Shown: positions 16,094-25,060 of the stretch, piece after piece
Numbering within the stretch: position 1 is the first letter of the stretch
How the letters are laid out: the number at the start of each line of letters is the position of its first letter
DNA from: Steroidobacteraceae bacterium
GTDB lineage: Bacteria; Pseudomonadota; Gammaproteobacteria; Steroidobacterales; Steroidobacteraceae
Direction of reading: 5' to 3'
Length of the DNA: 33,937 nt
Assembly: GCA_025451275.1 (NCBI GenBank)
Contig: JANWKR010000098.1
Location: 1-33,937, forward strand
The notes under the pieces: model-generated
Told to the model about the DNA's origin: nothing
Databases searched by the model: none
What the model saw: the letters and a program-made list of their open reading frames with translations, nothing else
Made by a program: the position numbers and the translations under genes

Positions 16094-18403
16094 ATGTCGA
16101 TCCTCGGGCTGCTGTGCACCCTGTTCGCGCTTATCGCCGCCCTGGTTCTGGTGCTCTATGGGTTGCAGCGGCGCGACATGCGCGCCCTGCGGGCCCTGGC
16201 GCAGCAGCTGCAGCGCGTCGCCAGCGGCGGGCGTCTGCCCGCCCGGCTGGAGATCGACAGCGACAAGCCCGAAATGACCGCCTTCGCCACGGCCATCAAT
16301 CACCTCCTGACCCGCACCGCGGTCGCCGACAGTGAGGCGGTGGAGGCGCCCAGGCTGTTCGCCGACCTCGGGGACCGCATCCACGAGGCGGTGTTGGTCC
16401 ACCGCGAGGTCATCCTCTACGCCAACCGCCAGTTCGCCAGCTTCATCGGCGTCGATCGCGTCGAGCTCGTCGGCCGGCGCCTCGCAGACCTGGTGCCGCC
16501 CGAGTATGCCGAGCTGGTGAGCGACAATATCCAGAAGCGCCTCGCCGGGGAGTCCGCCGCGGAGCGCTACGAGGTCGACATGATCGGCCTGCAGGGCCAG
16601 ATGAGCCGCCTCGAGATCGCCTCGACGGTGGTGAGCTTCGGCAAGGGCAACGCGCTGCTCATCACCGGCGTCGAGATCATTCCCACGCAGACGGTGCGCG
16701 CGCTGACGGCCGCCGCCGGTGTCGCCGGCGGTGATGGCGAGCCACAGCTGCTGGCGCTCGACTCGCTGTCCGAGGCCATCATCGCCACCGACCGCGACGG
16801 CCGCATCAACCTGATGAATCCGGCCGCCGAGCAGCTCACCGGCAGCGACGTCGCGAGCTCGCGCGGCCGGCTGCTCGAGGAGATCGTGAGCCTGGTCGAC
16901 GAGACCGACCGGCGGCTGCTGTCCGACCCGGTACACCAGGCCCTCAGCAGCGGCGCGCCCGTGACGCTCAGCCGCCGCGCGCTGCTGTTGTCGCGCGCCA
17001 ACGGCAGCGAGCGCTCCATCGAGCTGTCCGTCTCGCCGATCCGCAATGCGACGCGCGAGGTGATCGGCGCGGTGGCCATGCTGCACGACGTCACCGAGAC
17101 GCGCGGACTGGCGCGGCAGATGTCCTACCAGGCGACGCACGATGCGCTCACCGGACTGGTCAACCGCCGCGAGTTCGAGCGGCGCCTCGAAGAGGCGATC
17201 GAGAGCGGCCAGCGGGGCGACGGCCAGCACGTGCTGTGTTACCTCGACCTCGACCGCTTCAAGCTCGTCAACGACACCAGCGGCCACCTGGCCGGCGACA
17301 GCATGCTGCGCGAGGTGGCCAAGCTGCTGCGCGATGCGGTGCGCGACAGCGACACCGTCGGCCGCCTCGGGGGCGACGAGTTCGGGATGCTGCTGATCGG
17401 CTGTCCGCTCGAGAAGGCGCGCCAGATCGCCGACGACGTGTGCCGCTCGGTCGGTGAGTACCGCTTCGTGTGGCGCGACCGCATCTTCAACATCGGCGTC
17501 TCGGTCGGCATCGTGGAGATCTCGCGCGAGAGCGGCACGCTGGAGGAGCTGCTGGCGGCGGCCGATACCGCCTGCTACGTCGCCAAGAAGCAGGGCTCGG
17601 GGCGCGTGGCGGTGTACTCCGCGCGCGACGAGGCTCTGGCGCGCCACACCGGCGAGATCCAGTGGCTGCAGCGGCTGCAGTCGGCGCTCAAGGAAAACCG
17701 CTTCCACCTCTATCACCAGGTGATCGTGCCGGCACACGGCGAGGACGGCGGCCCGGCCATGGAGGTGCTGGTGCGGCTGAGGGACGAGTCTGGCAACGAT
17801 TTGCCGCCGTCCGAATTCATGCGCGCCGCGGAGCGCTACCGGCTCATGGGACTGGTCGACCGCTGGGTCGTGCAGACCACGCTCGCCGCCCTGGGTCGCG
17901 GCGCCATCCTGGTGGCGCACGACCGCAGCGTCGCCATCAACATCTCCGGCCAGACGCTCGGGGACGCCCAGTTCCTCGAGTTCGTGGTCGAGTGTCTCGA
18001 TAACACCGGCGTCGCCCCGGCCCAGGTGTGCTTCGAGATCACCGAGAGCGCGGTGATCGCCAACCTCGACCACGCGCGGCGTTTCATCGGCGTGTTGCAC
18101 GGCATGGGATGCCAGTTCGCGCTCGATGACTTCGGCTCCGGAGTCGGCTCGTTCTCCAACCTGAAGAACCTGCCGCTCGACTACCTGAAGATCGACGGCT
18201 CGTTCATGCGCAACCTGTCGCGTGACACCGTCAACCAGGCCATGGTGACCGCCATGATCGAGCTGGCACGTACCCTCAACTTCAAGGTGATCGCCGAGCA
18301 GGTGGAGGACACGGCCGCGGCCGAGACCGCGCGGCGCATGGGCGTCGATTACCTGCAGGGCTACGCGATCGGGCGGCCGCAGCCGCTGCAGCTGGCCGCC
18401 TGA
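16094..18403 (+). CDS. Membrane-anchored PAS-PAS-GGDEF-EAL cyclic-di-GMP protein
   Basis: A 769-residue signalling protein. One N-terminal membrane helix (residues about 3-22) is followed by a HAMP-like or coiled linker, PAS 1 (about 92-200, IHEAVLVHREVILYANRQF), PAS 2 (about 222-335, LSEAIIATDRDGRINLMNPA), a GGDEF domain and an EAL domain. The GGDEF signature is intact (RLGGDEF, about residue 426), so cyclase activity is possible. The EAL signature reads EVL (about residue 557), but the metal and catalytic residues are present: NISGQ, FEITES, DDFGSG, LKIDGSF, AEQVED and LQGYAIG. Phosphodiesterase activity is therefore likely. It probably senses a redox, gas or small-ligand cue. The ATG at 16094 is chosen over an upstream in-frame ATG at 15992 because the membrane helix starts here. 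No strong ribosome site is seen. Confidence 0.93.
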   Translation: MSILGLLCTLFALIAALVLVLYGLQRRDMRALRALAQQLQRVASGGRLPARLEIDSDKPEMTAFATAINHLLTRTAVADSEAVEAPRLFADLGDRIHEAVLVHREVILYANRQFASFIGVDRVELVGRRLADLVPPEYAELVSDNIQKRLAGESAAERYEVDMIGLQGQMSRLEIASTVVSFGKGNALLITGVEIIPTQTVRALTAAAGVAGGDGEPQLLALDSLSEAIIATDRDGRINLMNPAAEQLTGSDVASSRGRLLEEIVSLVDETDRRLLSDPVHQALSSGAPVTLSRRALLLSRANGSERSIELSVSPIRNATREVIGAVAMLHDVTETRGLARQMSYQATHDALTGLVNRREFERRLEEAIESGQRGDGQHVLCYLDLDRFKLVNDTSGHLAGDSMLREVAKLLRDAVRDSDTVGRLGGDEFGMLLIGCPLEKARQIADDVCRSVGEYRFVWRDRIFNIGVSVGIVEISRESGTLEELLAAADTACYVAKKQGSGRVAVYSARDEALARHTGEIQWLQRLQSALKENRFHLYHQVIVPAHGEDGGPAMEVLVRLRDESGNDLPPSEFMRAAERYRLMGLVDRWVVQTTLAALGRGAILVAHDRSVAINISGQTLGDAQFLEFVVECLDNTGVAPAQVCFEITESAVIANLDHARRFIGVLHGMGCQFALDDFGSGVGSFSNLKNLPLDYLKIDGSFMRNLSRDTVNQAMVTAMIELARTLNFKVIAEQVEDTAAAETARRMGVDYLQGYAIGRPQPLQLAA

Positions 18404-18404
18404 G

Positions 18405-18420
18405 GCCGCCGCGCGGCGGC
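18405..18420. repeat. Perfect 16-bp palindrome between convergent genes
   Basis: GCCGCCGCGCGGCGGC is its own reverse complement and occupies most of the 23-base gap between the GGDEF-EAL and msrB stop codons. As RNA it could fold into a hairpin on both strands, but there is no T-tract on either side. It may slow polymerase or protect 3-prime ends of both mRNAs. Confidence 0.45.
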
Positions 18421-18426
18421 GCGGCG

Positions 18427-18837
18427 CTAGCTCTTTTCCGGCTCGAACTTCAGCGCCACGCCATTCATGCAGTAGCGCTCGCCGCTCGGCTGCGGGCCGT
18501 CGGGAAACACGTGGCCGAGGTGGCCGCCGCAGCGCGCACAGTGCACCTCGGTGCGGCGCATGAGGTGGCTGCGGTCCTCGTTGGTCCCCACCGCCCCGGG
18601 CATGGGCCGGTAGAAGCTCGGCCAGCCCGAGCCGCTTTCGTACTTGGTGTCCGACTCAAAGAGCTCCTGGCCGCAGCCGGCGCAGCGGAACACGCCGCTG
18701 CGGTGCTCCTCGTTGAGCGGGCTGGTGCCGGCGCGCTCGGTGCCGTGCTGACGCAGCACCTGGTAGCTCTCGGGCGCCAGCTCGCGCTGCCACTCCTCGT
18801 CCGACTTCTGCACCGGGAACTGTTCCGTCGAGGCCAT
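18427..18837 (-). CDS. msrB: Peptide-methionine (R)-S-oxide reductase
   Basis: A 136-residue enzyme that reduces methionine-R-sulfoxide in oxidised proteins using thioredoxin. Zinc-binding cysteines C52-x2-C55 (CAGC) and C100-x2-C103 (CARC) are present, as are GWPSF (71-75), GHLGHVFPDGPQP and the catalytic Cys123 in RYCMNG. The position that often holds the resolving cysteine (SGCGWPSF in E. coli) is Ser here (SGSGWPSF, Ser70), so this is the one-cysteine type. There is no signal peptide, so it is cytoplasmic. GGAAAG lies upstream of the ATG. It is 53 bases downstream of hppA on the same strand and may be read from its transcript. Confidence 0.96.
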   Translation of the reverse strand: MASTEQFPVQKSDEEWQRELAPESYQVLRQHGTERAGTSPLNEEHRSGVFRCAGCGQELFESDTKYESGSGWPSFYRPMPGAVGTNEDRSHLMRRTEVHCARCGGHLGHVFPDGPQPSGERYCMNGVALKFEPEKS

Positions 18838-18853
18838 AGCTGCTTTCCGCGCT

Positions 18854-18874
18854 GCGGGCGCACGCTGCGCCCGC
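18854..18874 (-). repeat. Stable hairpin between hppA and msrB
   Basis: GCGGGCGCA (18854-18862) and TGCGCCCGC (18866-18874) form a perfect 9-bp stem with a three-base loop in the 53-base gap between the two minus-strand genes. No T-tract follows, so it is more likely an mRNA processing or stability element, or a weak attenuator, than a full terminator. Confidence 0.5.
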
Positions 18875-18890
18875 CGCAGACATTACACCC

Positions 18891-20942
<2,052 letters not shown>

Positions 20943-20958
20943 CGCTCGAACCTCCCCC

Positions 20959-20989
20959 AAAAAAGGCCGCGCACTATAGCACGGCGGCC
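20959..20989 (-). terminator. Intrinsic terminator of pfp enclosing an hppA -10 box
   Basis: On the minus strand GGCCGC (20989-20984) pairs with GCGGCC (20970-20965), followed directly by six T (20964-20959), which is an intrinsic terminator for transcripts coming from pfp. The 13-base loop contains TATAGT (20978-20973), five of six matches to a -10 box, placed about 31 bases before the hppA start codon. A -35 partner is not obvious. If both are real, pfp read-through is limited while hppA starts its own mRNA from within the same element. Confidence 0.55.
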
Positions 20990-21088
20990 CCGCAGTCCCG
21001 ACCCGGCCGGCGGTTGGTCAGAGGGCCCGGCGGCTCGCCCCGCACACCCGCCCGGGAGCCGCCCGCGCCCGTGTCGCCGCCGCCGCGC

Positions 21089-22357
21089 TCAGACCTTGAA
21101 TTCGGCCTTGAGCTTGCGACGCACGCCGACACCCCGGATGTGGACGTAGTCGGGCAGGCCGTCGCGGTAGGGCGGGTAGGCCTCGCCGGCGATCAGCGGC
21201 TCGAGGTAGCGGCGGCAGGCCGCGGTGATGCCGAAGCCGTCCTCGCGGATGTAGTCCGGCGGCAGCTTCTTTTCCTTGTTGGCGACCTCGCTGAGCGGCA
21301 CGTGGCCGATCACCCATTTGTAGGGCCGCGAGGACTTGCGCACGAGGGTGGGCATTACGGCGTTGACGCCCCTGACCGCCAGTTCGACCGCCGCCCTGCC
21401 GACCGCGTAGGCCTGGTCCACGTCGACGCGCGAAGCAATGTGGCGCGCCGCGCGCTGCAGGTAGTCGGCCACCGCCCAGTGATACTTGTAGCCGTGCGCC
21501 TCGCGCACCATGTTGGCGACGAGCGGCGCCACGCCGCCGAGCTGGGTGTGCCCGAAGGCATCGCGGGTGCCGGCGTCGGCGAGGAACTTGCCGTCCGCGT
21601 AGGCGGCCCCTTCGGACACCACGATCACGCAGTAGCCGTAAGCCTCGACACACTCCTGCACGCGCGCCAGGAATTTCTGCTGCTCGAACGGCACTTCCGG
21701 AAACAGGATCAGGTGCGGCGGCTCCGCCGCGCCCTTGCCGGCGAGTCCGCCGGCGGCCGCGATCCAGCCGGCGTGCCGCCCCATGACTTCCAGCACGAAC
21801 ACGCGCGTCGAGGTGCGCGCCATGGAGGCGACATCCAGCGCCGCCTCGCGCGTCGACACCGCGACGTACTTGGCCACCGAGCCGAACCCCGGGCAGCAGT
21901 CGGTGTGCGGCAGGTCGTTGTCGACCGTCTTCGGCACGCCGACGCAGGTCACGGGGTAGCCGAGCGCGGCGCCGATCTGTGACACCTTGAGCGCGGTGTC
22001 CATGGAATCGTTGCCGCCGTTGTAGAAGAAGTAGCCGATGTCGTGGGCGCGGAACACTTCGATGAGGCGCTCGTACTCGGCGCGGTTCTGCTCGATGCTC
22101 TTGAGCTTGAAGCGCGCCGATCCGAAGGCGCCGGCCGGGGTGTGCTTGAGCGCGCGGATGGTCGCGGCGCTCTCACGCCCGACGTCGATCAGGTCCTCGG
22201 TAAGCGCGCCGATGATGCCGTGGCGGCCGGCGTACACCTTGCCGATGTGCTTCGAGCGCAGCGCGGTCTCGATGACGCCGCAGGCAGAGGCGTTGATGAC
22301 GGCCGAAACACCGCCCGACTGGGCGTAGAGGGCGTTGCGCGGAGCGGGCTTTTTCAT
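21089..22357 (-). CDS. pfp: Pyrophosphate-dependent 6-phosphofructokinase
   Basis: A 422-residue cytoplasmic enzyme that interconverts fructose 6-phosphate and fructose 1,6-bisphosphate using PPi. The phosphoryl-donor site reads GGNDS (114-118) and PKTVDND (142-148). Asp117 and Lys143 replace the two glycines of ATP-dependent PFK and mark PPi dependence. MGRHAGW (192-198) binds the sugar phosphate. The ATG at 22357 starts the family N-terminus (KPAPRNALYAQSGGVSAVINAS). No good ribosome site is visible. It lies upstream of hppA, as in methanotrophs where the two genes are co-transcribed. In some of those bacteria the enzyme also acts on sedoheptulose phosphates; whether this one does is not known. 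Confidence 0.95.
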   Translation of the reverse strand: MKKPAPRNALYAQSGGVSAVINASACGVIETALRSKHIGKVYAGRHGIIGALTEDLIDVGRESAATIRALKHTPAGAFGSARFKLKSIEQNRAEYERLIEVFRAHDIGYFFYNGGNDSMDTALKVSQIGAALGYPVTCVGVPKTVDNDLPHTDCCPGFGSVAKYVAVSTREAALDVASMARTSTRVFVLEVMGRHAGWIAAAGGLAGKGAAEPPHLILFPEVPFEQQKFLARVQECVEAYGYCVIVVSEGAAYADGKFLADAGTRDAFGHTQLGGVAPLVANMVREAHGYKYHWAVADYLQRAARHIASRVDVDQAYAVGRAAVELAVRGVNAVMPTLVRKSSRPYKWVIGHVPLSEVANKEKKLPPDYIREDGFGITAACRRYLEPLIAGEAYPPYRDGLPDYVHIRGVGVRRKLKAEFKV

Positions 22358-22438
22358 GGCGGGGAAGGGGCGCGGCCTGGGGGGGCGGAAGAATAACGCA
22401 GCCGGCGCGGCGGGTGCGACAGCCGCGCCGCGTGCAGT

Positions 22439-22497
22439 TTGACCTTGCCTGAGGCCGCCGGTAACGTGACGGGCCGTTGTGGCCGAGGCGCGGCCAC
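22439..22497 (+). promoter_or_regulatory. adk promoter and leader hairpin
   Basis: TTGACC (22439-22444), a 17-base spacer and TAACGT (22462-22467) form a plausible sigma-70 promoter with a strong -35 and a weak -10. Transcription would start near 22474. A 7-bp hairpin, GTGGCCG/CGGCCAC (22479-22485 with 22491-22497), then lies at the 5-prime end of the leader, 20 bases before the ATG, where it could stabilise the mRNA. Confidence 0.5.
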
Positions 22498-22517
22498 GCT
22501 CGGTCACTGAACAAAAC

Positions 22518-23384
22518 ATGCGCATCGTGCTGTTGGGGGCGCCCGGTTCGGGCAAGGGCACGCAGTCCCAGCGTCTGGTGGAGCGCGTCGGTATCCCGCA
22601 GATCTCGACCGGGGACCTGCTGCGCGAGGCGGTCGCGCGCGGCACCGAGCTCGGCCGGCAGGCGAAGGAGGCCATGGACTCCGGACGCCTGGTCGAGGAC
22701 TCCCTCGTGCTCGGCATGATCCGCGAGCGTCTCGGCGAGCCGGACGCCCGCCGCGGCTTCATCCTCGACGGGTTCCCGCGCAACCTCGCCCAGGCGCACG
22801 CGCTCGACCGGCTGCTGGAGGCCCTGAAGCAGCCGCTGGACGCCGTGGTGCAGCTCGAGGTGGACTCGCGCGAGCTGGTGCGCCGCATCGCCGGCCGGCG
22901 CAGCTGCGCCGACTGCGGCCGGGTGTTCAACCTGCTCACTTCGCCGCCGAGCGGCGCGGGGGCGGTGTGCCCCAAGACGGGTGCCCCGCACCGCCTGATG
23001 CAGCGCCCGGACGACAACGAGGCGACCGTGGCCGAGCGGCTGCGCGTGTACGACGAAAAGACCCGGCCGCTCATCGACTTCTACCGCGCGCGCGGCCTGC
23101 TGCAGGTGATCGACGCCGAGGCTGCCGTGGACGAGGTCACCGCGCGCCTGGCACAGGCCCTGCGCGTGCCGGCGCTGCGCGCGCCCAAGCGTGCCGCGGG
23201 CGCCCGCCGCGGCGCCGCCAAGCGGGCCCGCAAGCCGGCCAAGAAAAAGGCCGCCGCGACGGCCAAGCGTACGCGCGCCTCCCGGGCGAGCCCCAAGCGC
23301 CGCAGCACGCGCACCCGCCGCGCCAAGGCGCCGCGCGCCGGCGCCGTGCGCGGCGCACGCCGCCGCAAGAGCACGCGCCGCTAG
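22518..23384 (+). CDS. adk: Adenylate kinase with a Lys/Arg/Ala-rich C-terminal tail
   Basis: A 288-residue protein, against about 215 for ordinary adenylate kinase. Residues 1-217 are a complete enzyme (ATP + AMP to 2 ADP): P-loop GAPGSGKGTQ (7-16), ISTGDLLRE, GFILDGFPRN (80-89) and the LID with Cys130, Cys133, Cys151 and Thr154, a mix of the zinc-type Cys tetrad and the Gram-negative His-Ser-Asp-Thr network. Residues 221-288 are a basic tail with 31 Lys/Arg among 68 residues and no Asp or Glu, resembling histone H1 or AlgP-like tails that bind nucleic acid. The ATG at 22518 is where the family starts. No ribosome site is obvious. It is divergent from pfp and ends one base before the converging rnd stop. 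Confidence 0.97.
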   Translation: MRIVLLGAPGSGKGTQSQRLVERVGIPQISTGDLLREAVARGTELGRQAKEAMDSGRLVEDSLVLGMIRERLGEPDARRGFILDGFPRNLAQAHALDRLLEALKQPLDAVVQLEVDSRELVRRIAGRRSCADCGRVFNLLTSPPSGAGAVCPKTGAPHRLMQRPDDNEATVAERLRVYDEKTRPLIDFYRARGLLQVIDAEAAVDEVTARLAQALRVPALRAPKRAAGARRGAAKRARKPAKKKAAATAKRTRASRASPKRRSTRTRRAKAPRAGAVRGARRRKSTRR

Positions 23385-23385
23385 G

Positions 23386-24468
23386 TCACAGCGCCGCGAG
23401 CAGCCGCTCGCCGAGAATGGCGCGGCGCCAGCCGCGCAATACCGCGCCGTCGCGCTGCCCGTCGGCGAGCTGCTCCAGGTCGCGCCGCGTCGCCAGCACC
23501 TCCGGCACGAGCTGCAGTTCCTGGGCCACCGTCTGGGACAGCTGCCCGAGCTTCTTCACCAGCGCCGCCTTGACCGGATCCGGTCGTGCCCGGCCGGGTA
23601 GCGGCGGGGCCGGCTCGGGAACCTGCGCGGCGTGCACCAGCCCGAGCAGCTCCTCGCCGCGGCGCTTGACCAGCCCGGGGGGCATGGCCTCGATCTGCGC
23701 CAGTGCCGTCAGTGAGCGCGGCACCTGCAGCACCACGTCGCGCAGCACCGCGTCGTCGAGAATCCAGCCACGCGGGCGGTTGTGTTCGGCGGCGGTACGC
23801 TCGCGCCACGCGGCCAGCGAGCGCGCCACGCGCTCGCGCCCCGGGTCGAGGTCGCGCAGGCCTTTCAGCCGCAGCCAGGCGTTGTCGGGGTCGACTACCA
23901 GAGCGCGCGTGTCGTCGAGTGCCGCCATCTCCTCCTCGAGCCACGCCAGGCGGCCCAGCCGCTCGAGCTCGGCGCGCAGCGCGTCAGCGAGTGGCAGCAG
24001 GTAGCGCACGTCATCGAGCGCGTACTCGATCTGCTCGGGCGAGAGCGGGCGGCGCGACCAGTCGGTGCGCGTGTGGGACTTGGCCAGTTCCTGCCCGAGC
24101 AGGCGCCGCACCGCCTCGGCGTAGCCGACCTGCGCCGGCAGGCCGGTGAGCGCCGCGGCGATCTGGGTATCGAACACCGGCCGCGTGCGCCCCATCGCCG
24201 GCAGCAGCACCTCCAGATCCTGGCGCGAGGCGTGCATCACCTTCAGCACCGCAGGGGCGGCGAGCACCGCCGCGAGCGGCGTCAGGTCGGCGAGTGCGAG
24301 CGGATCGACGCATGCGGCCTCGTCCGGGGTGGCGAGCTGCACCAGGCACAGCTGCGCGCGGTAGGTGCGTTCGCGCAGAAACTCGGTATCGAGGCCGAGG
24401 CGCGCGCTGGCGGCGAGGCGTGCGGACAGTTCGACGAGCGCGGGAGCGGTGGTGAGAACGTGCGGCAA
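23386..24468 (-). CDS. rnd: Ribonuclease D
   Basis: A 360-residue 3-prime to 5-prime exoribonuclease that trims tRNA and other stable RNA ends. The DEDDy catalytic set is visible: GLDTEF with Asp27 and Glu29, the HASRQDLEVL segment (Exo II), and YALDDVRYLL (Exo III, Tyr and Asp). An HRDC domain follows (LRDLDPGRERVARSLAAWRE..AAEHNRPRGWILDDAVL, about residues 205-260), and a second HRDC-like region fills the rest. The start is a TTG at 24468, as no ATG or GTG lies nearby and the family starts here; E. coli rnd also begins with UUG, which limits its translation. A minus-strand -10 (CATAAT) lies about 30 bases upstream. Confidence 0.94.
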   Translation of the reverse strand: MPHVLTTAPALVELSARLAASARLGLDTEFLRERTYRAQLCLVQLATPDEAACVDPLALADLTPLAAVLAAPAVLKVMHASRQDLEVLLPAMGRTRPVFDTQIAAALTGLPAQVGYAEAVRRLLGQELAKSHTRTDWSRRPLSPEQIEYALDDVRYLLPLADALRAELERLGRLAWLEEEMAALDDTRALVVDPDNAWLRLKGLRDLDPGRERVARSLAAWRERTAAEHNRPRGWILDDAVLRDVVLQVPRSLTALAQIEAMPPGLVKRRGEELLGLVHAAQVPEPAPPLPGRARPDPVKAALVKKLGQLSQTVAQELQLVPEVLATRRDLEQLADGQRDGAVLRGWRRAILGERLLAAL

Positions 24469-24483
24469 ATGAAAGCTAGTCTG

Positions 24484-24506
24484 TACAATCGGACGTGCGC
24501 ATTATG
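24484..24506. promoter_or_regulatory. Divergent promoter region for rnd and the membrane-protein operon
   Basis: Two -10-like boxes face opposite ways in the 64-base gap. TACAAT (24484-24489) on the plus strand lies about 44 bases before the membrane-protein ATG. CATAAT on the minus strand (24506-24501) lies about 33 bases before the rnd TTG. The -35 boxes are not clear. The two start sites would be close enough for the promoters to interfere. Confidence 0.45.
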
Positions 24507-24532
24507 CGAGGCCCGCGCCGGCATCGAAAGCC

Positions 24533-25048
24533 ATGAGCGAACTTCTCCGGCTCTTTACGCAGATCGCCGTGCTGCGCCGCGGACCGCAGGACGTGCCGGC
24601 TTCGATGCTGCTGCTGGTGCTGAGCATGCTCGCCTACCTGGGCGTGAAGGCGCTGGTGTGCACGCTCTTGCCCCTGCAGGCGTGGCCGGGTCCGTTGCTG
24701 GCGGAGACGCTGTTCACGCTGCTGTGGTACGTGGCGCTGCTGCGCCTCGTCGGCCGGCCGGAGCGCACGCTGCAGACCGCTACGGCGGTGTTCGGCGTGC
24801 AGACGCTGCTCGCGCCGCTGCTGGTGGCGTGCGAATGGCTCATCCCGCGCGTCCAGCAGGGCTCGGCCTGGCAGCTGCCGGTCGCCTCGGCCGGACTGCT
24901 GCTGCTCGTGTGGCTGATCACGGCCAACAGCCACGTCGTCAAGGCCGCGCTCGAGTGGTCGGCCACGGCGAGTGTCGTGCTGGTGATCCTGCAGGTGTTC
25001 TCCGTTCAGCTGCTGCTCGTGATGCTGTTCCCGCCCGCCGGCGCCTGA
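24533..25048 (+). CDS. Putative inner membrane protein, five predicted helices
   Basis: A 171-residue hydrophobic protein with likely membrane segments at about 22-46, 54-72, 80-104, 115-131 and 143-166, joined by short loops such as RLVGRPERT. The N-terminal 20 residues (SELLRLFTQIAVLRRGPQD) are amphipathic and cytoplasmic. No catalytic motif is visible and I do not recognise the family with confidence; a remote Yip1-like fold is possible. It stands 12 bases upstream of mpl and is probably co-transcribed with it, which hints at cell-envelope work. Confidence 0.75.
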   Translation: MSELLRLFTQIAVLRRGPQDVPASMLLLVLSMLAYLGVKALVCTLLPLQAWPGPLLAETLFTLLWYVALLRLVGRPERTLQTATAVFGVQTLLAPLLVACEWLIPRVQQGSAWQLPVASAGLLLLVWLITANSHVVKAALEWSATASVVLVILQVFSVQLLLVMLFPPAGA

Positions 25049-25060
25049 AGGCAACTGGCC

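Noticed and set aside
15206..18100. A 964-codon minus-strand frame running through the GGDEF-EAL gene into the PCMT-like gene
   Set aside because: Only the last 217 codons (from 15856) match a protein family. The rest mirrors the coding frame of the GGDEF-EAL gene and is kept open by high G+C codon use.
23150..23384. A separate histone-like gene after adk
   Set aside because: The basic region is in the same frame as adk with no stop, start or ribosome site between, so it is a tail of the same protein.
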